A DNA stretch of 64,000 nucleotides, from assembly GCA_017433295.1 (NCBI GenBank), contig JAFRHL010000006.1, forward strand, positions 62,001 to 126,000, in the 5' to 3' direction. Within the stretch, counting starts at the first letter, position 1, and every line of letters starts with the position of its first letter. The stretch is from Eubacterium sp. GTDB lineage: Bacteria; Bacillota; Clostridia; Lachnospirales; Lachnospiraceae. Below the pieces are notes generated by a model. It was not told where the DNA came from and did not search any database. It saw nothing but the letters and a program-made list of their open reading frames with translations. This document shows, piece by piece, positions 35,624 through 44,121 of the stretch. A program made the translations under genes and the position numbers.

Positions 35624-38065
35624 TTGATTAAGAAAAAAGCATTTAATAAAAAACAGTTTAAAAAAGAGGTGGAGGCCAATGCCCGTATGCTCTTCAGACG
35701 TCATCTGGAGGACTGTGACATGCAGCAGGTATACCAGGCAGTGGCTTATTCCATCAAGGATGAGATCATTGATAACTGGATCGCCACCCACAAAGCCTTT
35801 GATAAAGAGGATAAAAAGATCGTTTATTATATGTCCATGGAGTTCCTCATGGGCAGAGCCCTGGGCAATAATATGATCAATCTCACCTGTTATAAAGAGG
35901 TAAGAGAAGTGCTTGCCGAGATGGGATTTGACCTGAATGTTATTGAGGATCAGGAGCCCGATGCAGCTCTGGGCAACGGCGGTCTCGGACGTCTTGCCGC
36001 CTGCTTCCTGGATTCTCTGGCCACCCTGGGTTATCCCGCCTACGGATGCGGTATCCGCTATCATTACGGAATGTTCAAGCAGAAGATAGAAAACGGGTTC
36101 CAGGTGGAAAAACCCGATGACTGGTTAAAGCACGGCAATCCCTTCGAGATCAAGAGGGAGGAATACACCCAGGTCGTCAAATTCGGCGGCTATGTGGATG
36201 TGGAGAACGACCCCAATGGCAAGCCCAGGTTTGTTCAGAAGAATTACCGGTCTGTCCGGGCCATCCCATATGATATCCCTATTGTGGGTTACGGCAACCA
36301 TCATGTAAACAGTTTAAGGATCTGGGATGCCGAGGCGGAAAACACCTTCAACCTCGAATCCTTCGACAAGGGTGAATATGACAAGGCCGTGGAGGAGGCC
36401 AACCTGGCCAGAAACCTTACAGAGGTTCTCTACCCCAATGATAACCACATGTCCGGCAAGGAGCTCCGCTTAAAGCAGCAGTATTTCTTTATTTCTGCCT
36501 CTGTGCAGAGGGCAGTTGCCAAATATAAATCTACTCATTCGGATATCCGTAAGTTTTATGAAAAGGTATCCTTCCAGCTGAATGATACCCATCCCACAGT
36601 GGCTGTGGCAGAACTCATGCGTATCCTGGTGGATGAAGAAGGACTGGAGTGGAATGAAGCCTGGGAGATCACCACAAAGACCTGTGCCTATACCAACCAT
36701 ACCATTATGGCGGAAGCTCTCGAGAAATGGCCCATCGAGCTCTTCTCCAGACTGCTTCCCCGTGTATACCAGATCATTGAGGAGATTAACCGCCGGTTTG
36801 TCATCGAGATCCAGGCAAATTATCCGGGCAATCAGGATAAGATCCGTACCATGGCCATTCTTTATGACGGCCAGGTCAGGATGGCGAACCTTGCCATTGC
36901 CGGCAGCTTTTCCGTAAATGGTGTGGCAAGACTTCATACTGAGATCCTGGAAAAACGTGAGCTTAAGGATTTCTATGAGATGATGCCCTTCAAGTTTAAC
37001 AATAAGACCAATGGTATCACCCAGAGAAGGTTCCTGCTTCATGGTAATCCGCTGCTGGCTGACTGGGTTTCAGAGAAGATCGGTGATGAATGGATCACCA
37101 ATCTTTCCCATCTCAGCAAACTGAATCTCTATGTGGATGATCCTAAATACCAGCATGAATTCATGAACATCAAGTACCAGAACAAGGTTCGTCTGGCAAA
37201 ATATATAAAAGAACACAATGGAATTGATGTGGATCCCAGGTCCATCTTTGACTGCCAGGTCAAGAGGCTGCACGAATATAAGCGCCAGCTGATGAATATC
37301 CTGCATGTTATGTACCTGTACGGACAGCTGAAGGAACATCCGGAGATGGATATCGTACCCAGAACATTTATTTTCGGCGCCAAGGCGGCGGCCGGATATC
37401 ATACCGCCAAGCTGACCATCAAGCTTATCAACAGTGTGGCGGAGAAGATCAATAATGACGCTTCCATAAACGGAAAGATCAAGGTCGTATTTATTGAGGA
37501 TTACAGGGTATCCAACGCGGAGCTGATTTTTGCGGCGGCTGATGTCAGCGAGCAGATTTCCACTGCCTCCAGGGAGGCGTCCGGAACCGGAAACATGAAG
37601 TTCATGTTAAACGGCGCGGTGACCATCGGAACCATGGACGGGGCCAATGTGGAGATCGTGGAAGAGGTCGGCCAGGAGAATGCCTTTATCTTCGGTCTGT
37701 CTGCGGACGAGGTAATGGAATATGAGCGGAATCATAACTATTATCCCAGAGACATCTACAATAATAATGAGGATGTCCGCAAAGTGATGACCCGCCTGAT
37801 CGATGGTTTCTATTCTCCGGAGAATCCGGAGCTCTTCCGGGAGCTTTATAATGCTCTGCTGGATAAAGACATGTATTTTATCCTCCGGGATTTCGATTCC
37901 TATAAAGAAGCCCAGCGAAGAGTAAACGAGGCATACCGCGACGAAAAGGGCTGGGCCCGCATGGCCATGCTCCAGACTGCCAACTGCGGAAAATTCTCCT
38001 CTGACCGGACCATCCAGCAATATGTGGATGATATCTGGAAGCTGGAGAAGGTCTCGGTTAAATAA
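35624..38065 (+). CDS. glgP: Glycogen/maltodextrin phosphorylase
   Basis: 813 residues, GT35 family. PLP-lysine motif EASGTGNMKFMLNGA (about 650), substrate loop ALGNGGLGRLAACF (about 110), and HPTVAVAELMRI. It releases glucose-1-phosphate from alpha-1,4-glucan in the cytoplasm. TTG start behind AGGAGG. No other glycogen genes are adjacent, and it may be read from the ileS promoter. The gene ends before a strong terminator. Confidence 0.95.
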   Translation: MIKKKAFNKKQFKKEVEANARMLFRRHLEDCDMQQVYQAVAYSIKDEIIDNWIATHKAFDKEDKKIVYYMSMEFLMGRALGNNMINLTCYKEVREVLAEMGFDLNVIEDQEPDAALGNGGLGRLAACFLDSLATLGYPAYGCGIRYHYGMFKQKIENGFQVEKPDDWLKHGNPFEIKREEYTQVVKFGGYVDVENDPNGKPRFVQKNYRSVRAIPYDIPIVGYGNHHVNSLRIWDAEAENTFNLESFDKGEYDKAVEEANLARNLTEVLYPNDNHMSGKELRLKQQYFFISASVQRAVAKYKSTHSDIRKFYEKVSFQLNDTHPTVAVAELMRILVDEEGLEWNEAWEITTKTCAYTNHTIMAEALEKWPIELFSRLLPRVYQIIEEINRRFVIEIQANYPGNQDKIRTMAILYDGQVRMANLAIAGSFSVNGVARLHTEILEKRELKDFYEMMPFKFNNKTNGITQRRFLLHGNPLLADWVSEKIGDEWITNLSHLSKLNLYVDDPKYQHEFMNIKYQNKVRLAKYIKEHNGIDVDPRSIFDCQVKRLHEYKRQLMNILHVMYLYGQLKEHPEMDIVPRTFIFGAKAAAGYHTAKLTIKLINSVAEKINNDASINGKIKVVFIEDYRVSNAELIFAAADVSEQISTASREASGTGNMKFMLNGAVTIGTMDGANVEIVEEVGQENAFIFGLSADEVMEYERNHNYYPRDIYNNNEDVRKVMTRLIDGFYSPENPELFRELYNALLDKDMYFILRDFDSYKEAQRRVNEAYRDEKGWARMAMLQTANCGKFSSDRTIQQYVDDIWKLEKVSVK

Positions 38066-38089
38066 TTAAATAGTTTTTGAAGAGATAAA

Positions 38090-38128
38090 GGGTGCAGAAG
38101 GTATATAATCCTCCTGCACCCTGTCTTT
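38090..38128 (+). terminator. Intrinsic terminator after glgP
   Basis: GGGTGCAG (38090-38097) and CTGCACCC (38114-38121), extended inward with one mismatch, followed by a T-rich tail. Confidence 0.85.
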
Positions 38129-38286
38129 TTTATCCTTTGCCGGGACGCGCAGGCAGGTTTTGAATTGTCAAAAACTCTGATCTATAGCAAAACTCTTCCC
38201 TTTCCTATATGACTTTTCCACATCATGGAACAAAATAAGGCTTTCATTCCTTTTAATAATTGAATGATTATTCATTACTTGGACAA

Positions 38287-38366
38287 CTGATACAAAAATC
38301 AGACATACTCTTTGTGCATCATTTCCGAAAAATAAAAAAATTTGCAAATTTTTGATAAAAATTTGC
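38287..38366. promoter_or_regulatory. Inverted repeats upstream of the corrinoid-protein gene
   Basis: A perfect inverted repeat has arms GCAAATTTTT (38344-38353) and AAAAATTTGC (38357-38366) separated by GAT; a smaller one, CTGAT/ATCAG, lies at 38287-38302. The 360-bp gap 38066-38427 is very AT-rich and otherwise holds only the glgP terminator; no cobalamin riboswitch was recognised. The large repeat lies 60 bp before the start codon and may be an operator or a terminator-like element. Confidence 0.4.
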
Positions 38367-38427
38367 TTTTTTTATAAAAAAAGATTAAAATATGAAAGAA
38401 GGATTTTTTTATCTGGGGGGTGCAAGA

Positions 38428-39123
38428 ATGGAAACAATAACAGACGAAATCAGGGATGCCCTGAAAAGAGGACAGGGAAAACGGGTTGCCAATCTTGTAA
38501 AGATGGCTCTCGATGAAGGGATTACTTCCCAGTCCATCGTGGAAGATGGTTTTCTTGCCGGTATGAGTCAGGTGGGAGATGTATTTCGCAGTGAGGAGGT
38601 CGGTGTCCCGGAGATTTTAAGTGTGACCAGAGCCCTTGATCAGGGTGTGGAGGCATTAAGAAGATACACAGGGGCCAGCGGGGTAAAAGATGTGGGCACT
38701 GTGGTCCTGGGGACCATGAAGGGCGATATGCATGATATCGGAAAGAATCTTGTAAAGATGATGATGGAGAGCAAAAATATCCACGTCATTGACCTGGGGG
38801 TCGATGTTTCTCCCGCCCGGTTTTATGAAGTTGCAACGGCAGCCCATGCCCAGATCGTTTGTATGAGCGGGATCCTTTCCCAGTCGGCCAGCGATATGAG
38901 AGCAGTCATAGAAGAATTTGAAGATAAGGGAGACCGGGACAATTTTTATTTTATGGCCGGGGGCTATTATATGGATGAGCTGAAGGCAGAAAAGATCGGG
39001 GCGGACTGTTATACGGAGGACGCCTGTGAATGTGCGGAAAAAGCCTATAAGTATCTGACAAGAAGAGAGAGAAAAAGAAGGAAGAACAAAGACAGACAGA
39101 TGTCAGATGGAGAACGGGCCTGA
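38428..39123 (+). CDS. Free-standing corrinoid (B12-binding) protein, MtaC-like
   Basis: About 231 residues. The N-terminal helical cap domain (about 1-80, GFLAGMSQVGDVFRSEEVGVPEIL) is followed by a Rossmann-like B12-binding domain with the base-off ligand motif DMHDIGKNLV (D-x-H-x-x-G) and later GILSQS and GG. The basic C-terminal tail (RRERKRRKNKDR) is unusual. MtaC/MttC-type proteins carry methyl groups for methyltransferases, but no methyltransferase is encoded nearby. The next genes are a PocR-domain kinase and a response regulator, so a sensory role for cobalamin is inferred. ATG 38428 behind GGGGGG is preferred over 38392. Confidence 0.85.
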   Translation: METITDEIRDALKRGQGKRVANLVKMALDEGITSQSIVEDGFLAGMSQVGDVFRSEEVGVPEILSVTRALDQGVEALRRYTGASGVKDVGTVVLGTMKGDMHDIGKNLVKMMMESKNIHVIDLGVDVSPARFYEVATAAHAQIVCMSGILSQSASDMRAVIEEFEDKGDRDNFYFMAGGYYMDELKAEKIGADCYTEDACECAEKAYKYLTRRERKRRKNKDRQMSDGERA

Positions 39124-39151
39124 AATATATTATTAGCCGGAGGGTAAAAGA

Positions 39152-40399
39152 TTGGCAGAAAAAAACATATTTATAAGAGATGTAATTGATGTCAAGGAAT
39201 TACAGACACTGCAGGACAACTGGGCAAAGGCCACGGATCTGGCCTTTATTACTGTGGATGTGAACGGAACTCCCATTACTGAGCAAAGTAATTTTACTCC
39301 CTTTTGTAAAAAACTCAGGAAAGTACCTGCTTTCCGGGAAAGGTGCTATCATTGTGATGCCTGCGGAGGGCGCAGGGCAAAAAAAACAGGCAGGGCATCC
39401 ATCTATATGTGCCATGCCGGCCTGGTGGACTATTCCATCCCCATCATGATCCACGGACAGCTGATAGGCTCCATCCAGTCGGGACAGGTGGTCAGTGACC
39501 ATATGGAGAAACTGAAGCCGGTGATGAAGCTTTCCGAGGAGTGGAAAGAGGATCCGGAGCTTGTGAAGCTTCATTCCCAGGTGACGGTAATGCCTCATGA
39601 GAAAATCGTAGCGGTAGCCCAGACTATCTGCGATAGTTATAATTATACTGTGGAAAAGCAGTATGCCAGTAAAATAGAAGCAGAGCTCAGGGAGAAGGAC
39701 CTGCGGCTTGTCAAAGAGGAGAAGCTCAGGATAGAGATGGAAAAGTCACTTCGTGACATTGAGCTCAAAGCACTCCACTATCAGATCAATCCTCATTTTC
39801 TTTTCAATGTACTCAATACCATAGGCCGCCTTGCTTTTTTTGAGAATGCCAAGATGACCGAGGATGTGGTATATGCTTTTTCCGATATGATGCGCTATAT
39901 TTTAAGAAAGAGCAACAACCCTCTGAGTACCCTGGGGGATGAAATGACCCATGTGCTCAATTATCTTAAGATCCATAAGATCAGGCTGGGGAGCCGTCTT
40001 CAGTATTCCATTGAAATCCCTGAGGAATATCGTGTGGTCCAGGTGCCCTTCTTATCGCTGACCACTATAGTGGAGAATTCCATTAAATACGCTGTGGAAA
40101 ACAGAACTTCCGGCGGAACTGTTCTGGTGACGTGTCATGCCCGTAAAGGGGATCTGTACATTGAGATCACCGATGACGGCGACGGGATGAGCAGGGAACA
40201 GATCCGCAGTCTTCTCCGGGGAGATGCTTTTAAAAACAAGGAGAGTAATTCCGTCGGCGTTTACAATATCAATTCCAGGCTGATCCATCATTTCGGACCG
40301 GAATATGCTTTGCAGATCGAGAGTGATAATGTACCGTCCGGGGGGACAAAGGTGATCATAAAAGTACCGTTACCGGAGAAAGGCAGTGCAGATGTATAA
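39152..40399 (+). CDS. PocR-domain sensor histidine kinase (LytS/YesM-type catalytic domain)
   Basis: 415 residues, TTG start behind CGGAGGG. The N-terminal PocR ligand-binding domain (about 8-175) has the Cys-rich signature FCKKLRK...CYHCDACGG...YMCHAGLVDYSIPI. A short coiled linker (about 180-215) precedes the His_kinase domain with the phosphoacceptor His in HYQINPHFLFNVLNT and a HATPase (IVENSIKY, DDGDGM). No membrane helix, so it senses a cytoplasmic ligand; in Salmonella the PocR domain responds to 1,2-propanediol. It overlaps the response regulator gene and is the partner kinase of it. Confidence 0.9.
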   Translation: MAEKNIFIRDVIDVKELQTLQDNWAKATDLAFITVDVNGTPITEQSNFTPFCKKLRKVPAFRERCYHCDACGGRRAKKTGRASIYMCHAGLVDYSIPIMIHGQLIGSIQSGQVVSDHMEKLKPVMKLSEEWKEDPELVKLHSQVTVMPHEKIVAVAQTICDSYNYTVEKQYASKIEAELREKDLRLVKEEKLRIEMEKSLRDIELKALHYQINPHFLFNVLNTIGRLAFFENAKMTEDVVYAFSDMMRYILRKSNNPLSTLGDEMTHVLNYLKIHKIRLGSRLQYSIEIPEEYRVVQVPFLSLTTIVENSIKYAVENRTSGGTVLVTCHARKGDLYIEITDDGDGMSREQIRSLLRGDAFKNKESNSVGVYNINSRLIHHFGPEYALQIESDNVPSGGTKVIIKVPLPEKGSADV

Positions 40400-41459
40400 G
40401 ATTTTAATTGTTGAAGATGAAGAACTTGAAAGGACCTCCATTAAGATCTTTCTGGAGGAGAATCTGCCTGAGGCTGAGATCGTGGGCGAGGCCAGAAGCG
40501 GTTTTGAAGCCCTGGAAATGATTGAGAACCGCGAGATCAATCTGATGCTGGTGGATATTAATATTCCGGGGGTTGATGGTCTCGAGGTGATCAGGCATGC
40601 AAGAAAAAAACTGCCTGATGCGGTGATCATCATTACAACTGCATATGATGATTTTAATGTCGCCCACAGGGCCATTAAATTGAAAGTGGATGACTTTCTT
40701 CTGAAACCGATACGGAAGGAAGTCCTCCTGGATTCGGTCAAATCCTTTGCCTCCAGGGTGGGAGGAGACAGAAAAACAGATAAGAGTAATAAATTGTTGG
40801 CCAAGCTGGAGGTGGAATTAAGAAAATGCTCTTACAAAGCCTCTGTAGACATTTTAAGAGAGTACATAGACCAGTTATATTTAGAGTATCATGATGTAAA
40901 TGTAATATCCAAACGTCTGCAGGAGCTGGCAAAGCTGATCCTGAAAATTGCCGAAGAGCTCGGAGTCGGAGATACCAATGAACTGGTAGTCCAGATGGAG
41001 AAGCTCAAGATCAAGTATCTGCTTTATAATAATAAGCATGATGCTTATAATGAAGTGATCAAGATGGTGGATATCGTTTTTGACAGGATGAACCTTAAGG
41101 GCAAGCTGTCCGACGGCGGCATGAAATCCGTGATCGACTATATCGAACGGAACCTGAAACGGGGCATCAGCCTGGAAGACGTGGCCAATCATGTGAATAT
41201 CAGCACCTATTACCTGAGCAAAATTTTCAAGAAGGAGATGGGGGTCAACTTCATCACCTATGTCACCGACCGGAAGATGGATCTGGCAAAGGAAATGCTG
41301 ATCAATACCGATATACCGGTATTAAACATTGCCTTGGATCTGGCGTATAATGAAGCCAACTACTTCAGCAAGGCCTTCAAGAAGAAGACCGGCCTTACGC
41401 CGTCTGAGTATAGAGAAAAATACAGAGTTAGAAAGGAGGAAACAAATGAAACGTTTTAA
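40392..41459 (+). CDS. Response regulator with AraC-type DNA-binding domain (YesN-like)
   Basis: About 355 residues. The N-terminal receiver domain has the phospho-Asp in LMLVDINIPG (about 54) and Lys in FLLKPI (about 104). A helical linker (about 125-245) leads to a C-terminal AraC HTH (SLEDVANHVNISTYYLSKIF and LDLAYNEANYFSKAFKKKTG). It probably activates the pdu promoters in response to the PocR kinase. ATG 40392 (GAGAAAGG before it) is preferred over GTG 40386. It overlaps the kinase gene by 8 nt and pduQ by 14 nt. Confidence 0.92.
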   Translation: MYKILIVEDEELERTSIKIFLEENLPEAEIVGEARSGFEALEMIENREINLMLVDINIPGVDGLEVIRHARKKLPDAVIIITTAYDDFNVAHRAIKLKVDDFLLKPIRKEVLLDSVKSFASRVGGDRKTDKSNKLLAKLEVELRKCSYKASVDILREYIDQLYLEYHDVNVISKRLQELAKLILKIAEELGVGDTNELVVQMEKLKIKYLLYNNKHDAYNEVIKMVDIVFDRMNLKGKLSDGGMKSVIDYIERNLKRGISLEDVANHVNISTYYLSKIFKKEMGVNFITYVTDRKMDLAKEMLINTDIPVLNIALDLAYNEANYFSKAFKKKTGLTPSEYREKYRVRKEETNETF

Positions 41460-42600
41460 GCTTTCCACTGAAGTATTATTCAGTGAGAATGCGCTGGATG
41501 CGCTGCTGGACATCAAAGATGTCAATGCGGTCCTGATCACGGATCAGTTCATGGTGGACTCTGGCATGGCTGACATGATCTTAAAGAAGCTTCGCTACTG
41601 CAATAAAGTTTCCGTATTCAGTGATGTGATTCCGGATCCGCCCATGGACCTGATCGAGAAAGGAATTTCCTTCCTGGAGGACAAGGACTGTGATGTGGTC
41701 ATTGCCCTGGGAGGAGGATCTTCCATCGATGCGGCGAAAGCCATTGTTTATATGACAAAAGAGCTGCACAGGGCCAAACATGGTGAGGATGGAAAGAGGC
41801 TGAAGCTGATCGCTCTTCCCACCACCAGCGGAACAGGATCCGAGGTGACTCAGTTTGCCGTGGTTACCGATTCGGAAACGGGCAAAAAGATTCCTCTCAT
41901 CGATGAGAGCCTGATGCCTGACCTGGCGATCCTTGATCCGGAACTGGTAAAATCCGCACCGCCCTTTATCACAGCGGATACGGGCATGGATGTGATCACC
42001 CATGCTCTGGAAGCCTATGTTTCTGAGACTGCCAGCGACTGTTCCGACTGTCTGGCGGAGAAAGCCTGTGAGCTGGCCTTTGAGTACCTGCCCAGAGCTT
42101 ACCGCAACGGTTTTGACATTAAGGCAAGGGACAAGATGCACAGGGCGTCCTGTCTGGCAGGCATGTCTTTTTCTCTGGTGAACCTGGGTTTAAATCACGG
42201 TATCGCCCATGCTCTTGGAGCAATCTTCCACATACCCCATGGCCGGGCCAACGGTCTGGTGCTGCCCCATGTTATTGCCTTTAATGCAGATGTGAAGCGG
42301 GAAGGCGCAAAGCACAGCAACGATTCGGCAAAGAAGTACCAGAAGATGGCAAGAATCGTCGGTCTGCCCGCCGCCACCCCTAAAGTAGGTGTGGCCAATC
42401 TGATCGCCGAGATCGTGAGGCTGTTAAAGTATATGGACCGTCCCATGTGCATTACGGAGTGCGGAATTTCCCTGGAGGAATTTGAGGCAAATCGTGAGGA
42501 GATCATCAAAAGGGCCCTGGCTGATGCCTGTACCGTGGCGAACCCCAGAAAGGTCTCTGCGGATGATATCAGTAAGATTCTGGACGAGATTGCAAAATAG
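41446..42600 (+). CDS. pduQ: Iron-containing alcohol dehydrogenase, propanol dehydrogenase PduQ
   Basis: 384 residues, group III Fe-ADH. GGGSSIDAAKAI binds NAD(H); LPTTSGTGSEVT and the metal ligands (Asp in TADTGMDVITHALEAYVS, His in LNHGIAHALGA and IPHGRANGLVLPH) are present. In microcompartments it reduces propionaldehyde to propanol and regenerates NAD+ for PduP. AAAGGAGG precedes the ATG at 41446. It is cotranscribed with the regulators rather than with the shell genes. Confidence 0.9.
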   Translation: MKRFKLSTEVLFSENALDALLDIKDVNAVLITDQFMVDSGMADMILKKLRYCNKVSVFSDVIPDPPMDLIEKGISFLEDKDCDVVIALGGGSSIDAAKAIVYMTKELHRAKHGEDGKRLKLIALPTTSGTGSEVTQFAVVTDSETGKKIPLIDESLMPDLAILDPELVKSAPPFITADTGMDVITHALEAYVSETASDCSDCLAEKACELAFEYLPRAYRNGFDIKARDKMHRASCLAGMSFSLVNLGLNHGIAHALGAIFHIPHGRANGLVLPHVIAFNADVKREGAKHSNDSAKKYQKMARIVGLPAATPKVGVANLIAEIVRLLKYMDRPMCITECGISLEEFEANREEIIKRALADACTVANPRKVSADDISKILDEIAK

Positions 42601-42650
42601 TTGACATAAAGGGCGTAAATTTTATGCCGGCTTATAAAAATTATGTCAAC
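42600..42650. promoter_or_regulatory. Long inverted repeat between pduQ and pduA
   Basis: Arms GTTGACATAA (42600-42609) and TTATGTCAAC (42641-42650) are a perfect 10-bp repeat. An inner hairpin GGCGTAAA/TTTATGCC lies between. It starts at the last base of pduQ and is about 100 bp before the shell operon's -10. It can be an operator for the AraC-type regulator or a weak terminator. Confidence 0.45.
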
Positions 42651-42707
42651 AAAGTATCATGAAAGAGATTTGAGAAATCCAATTCTCTGCAATGAAAAAC
42701 TAAAATT

Positions 42708-42750
42708 TATAGCATATGGGCAAGTAATTTTGTGAATATTGCTATATAAT
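42708..42750 (+). promoter_or_regulatory. Candidate activated promoter of the pduA operon
   Basis: A perfect TATAAT (42745-42750) has no recognisable -35, as expected of an activator-dependent promoter. The repeat TATAGCA (42708-42714) / TGCTATA (42740-42746) overlaps the -10. Confidence 0.5.
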
Positions 42751-42779
42751 CAAATTATCCTGTAAGTCAACCGACGACA

Positions 42780-42800
42780 GTCTGCCCTATCCAGGCGGAC
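42780..42800 (+). other. Leader hairpin before pduA
   Basis: GTCTGCC (42780-42786) pairs with GGCGGAC (42794-42800), one T-G pair, 7-nt loop, just ahead of the pduA AAGGAGG. It may stabilise the message. Confidence 0.4.
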
Positions 42801-42825
42801 AACTAACTTTTTAAGGAGGTCAATT

Positions 42826-43098
42826 ATGCAGAAAGAAGCTTTAGGAATGATTGAAACCAAAGGTTTGGTTGGCGCTATTGAAGCAGCCGATTCCATGGTT
42901 AAATCAGCAAATGTTACACTGGTTGGATACGAGAAAATCGGTTCCGGTTTTGTAACAGTTATGGTTCGCGGAGATGTAGGAGCTGTTAAGGCTTCCGTTG
43001 ACGCCGGAACAGTTGCAGCTGATAAGGTTGGTACTGTTGTTTCCAGTCATGTCATCCCAAGACCACATACAGACGTAGAGAAGATCTTACCACAATAA
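42826..43098 (+). CDS. pduA: Microcompartment shell protein, hexameric BMC-H (PduA/PduJ type)
   Basis: 90 residues, one BMC domain: [40 protein letters not shown] and the end SSHVIPRPH. The pore loop KIGSG keeps the Ser found in the propanediol-permeable PduA. It forms hexamers that tile the shell. AAGGAGG precedes the ATG. It is the only plain BMC-H of the operon, so it probably plays both PduA and PduJ roles. Confidence 0.95.
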   Translation: MQKEALGMIETKGLVGAIEAADSMVKSANVTLVGYEKIGSGFVTVMVRGDVGAVKASVDAGTVAADKVGTVVSSHVIPRPHTDVEKILPQ

Positions 43099-43145
43099 GC
43101 CTTAAACCTTGTCTGATGATCAATTATTAATGGAGGTATTATTCA

Positions 43146-43973
43146 ATGAAAGACGAAATGATGGCTAAAATCATGGACGAAGTTATGAAGAAAATGGGTG
43201 GAGCGCAGGCTGAGAGCAATTTCGCTAACGACACCACAATCCAGGCTCCGACTCCACAGGGCATCAACGAAGACCTTTGCGGATTAACTGAGTATGTTGG
43301 AACAGCTATGGGACATACCATCGGTCTGGTTATCGCTAACCTTGACTACAGTGTTCATGAAATGTTAAAGATCGATCCGAAGTATCGTTCCATCGGTATC
43401 GTTGCTGACCGTGTTGGTGCAGGTCCCCAGATCTTCGCAGCTGACGAGGCTGTAAAAGCTACTAACACAGAAGCAGTTATGATTGAGTGCCCGAGAGATA
43501 CAGAGGGTGGCGCAGGACATGGATGCCTGGTTGTTTTCGGTGCTGAGGATGTTTCTGATGCAAGAAGAGCTGTTGAGGTTTGCTTAAGCTTTGTTGAGAA
43601 ACAGTTCGGTGATGTATACGGCAACTCCGCAGGACATCTTGAGTTCCAGTACACAGCACGTGCTTCCTACTGCTTAGAGAAGGCCTTCGGCGCTGTTGTA
43701 GGTAAGGCATTCGGTATCACCGTAGGTGCTCCGTCCGGTATCGGTATCGTATTAGCAGATACAGCTGCCAAGACCGCTACAATTGATCCTATCGCTATCG
43801 CAACACCCGGCAATGGCGGAACATCTTTCTCCAACGAGGTTAACTTCTTCTTCTCAGGAGATTCAGGAGCAGTTAGACAGGCTATCATCGGCGCAAGAGA
43901 AGTTGGTAAGCAGTTACTGAAGGCTCTGGCTCCGGACGAACCGCTTGAGTCCAGTACTGTACCGTACATCTAA
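43146..43973 (+). CDS. pduB: Microcompartment shell protein PduB, trimeric tandem-BMC
   Basis: 275 residues. A short N-terminal helix (MKDEMMAKIMDEVMKKMGG) and a linker precede two BMC domains (about 45-150 and 155-265), PduB/EtuB family: YVGTAMGHTIGLVIANLDY, AGPQIFAADEAVKA, EKAFGAVVGKAFGI. It forms trimers with a central pore; the N-terminal helix in Salmonella PduB links cargo to shell. GGAGG precedes the ATG. Confidence 0.95.
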   Translation: MKDEMMAKIMDEVMKKMGGAQAESNFANDTTIQAPTPQGINEDLCGLTEYVGTAMGHTIGLVIANLDYSVHEMLKIDPKYRSIGIVADRVGAGPQIFAADEAVKATNTEAVMIECPRDTEGGAGHGCLVVFGAEDVSDARRAVEVCLSFVEKQFGDVYGNSAGHLEFQYTARASYCLEKAFGAVVGKAFGITVGAPSGIGIVLADTAAKTATIDPIAIATPGNGGTSFSNEVNFFFSGDSGAVRQAIIGAREVGKQLLKALAPDEPLESSTVPYI

Positions 43974-44014
43974 GATTGACAGCTACATATTAGACGCTCC
44001 GATTTTTATGACTT

Positions 44015-44087
44015 CACACGGGGTGAGAGCCGTGTGAGGATAAAACAGAGTATGTTGCCTTTGCGTCTTGTGAGAGTGGCGCAGGGG
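44015..44087 (+). other. Structured intergenic RNA between pduB and pduC
   Basis: Two hairpins lie in the 148-nt gap: CACACGG (44015-44021) with CCGTGTG (44030-44036), and a 10-bp stem 44058-44067 / 44078-44087 with three G-T pairs. No T tract follows. It could adjust the relative amount of dehydratase to shell by RNA processing or stability. No match to a cobalamin riboswitch was seen. Confidence 0.4.
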
Positions 44088-44121
44088 ACACAGAATTGAG
44101 AATTTGAGAGGTGTTGAGACC

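Noticed and set aside
38066-42825. Cobalamin riboswitch or ANTAR/EutV-type terminators controlling the pdu locus
   Set aside because: No B12-box or dual ANTAR hairpin pattern was seen in the gaps before the corrinoid gene or pduA.
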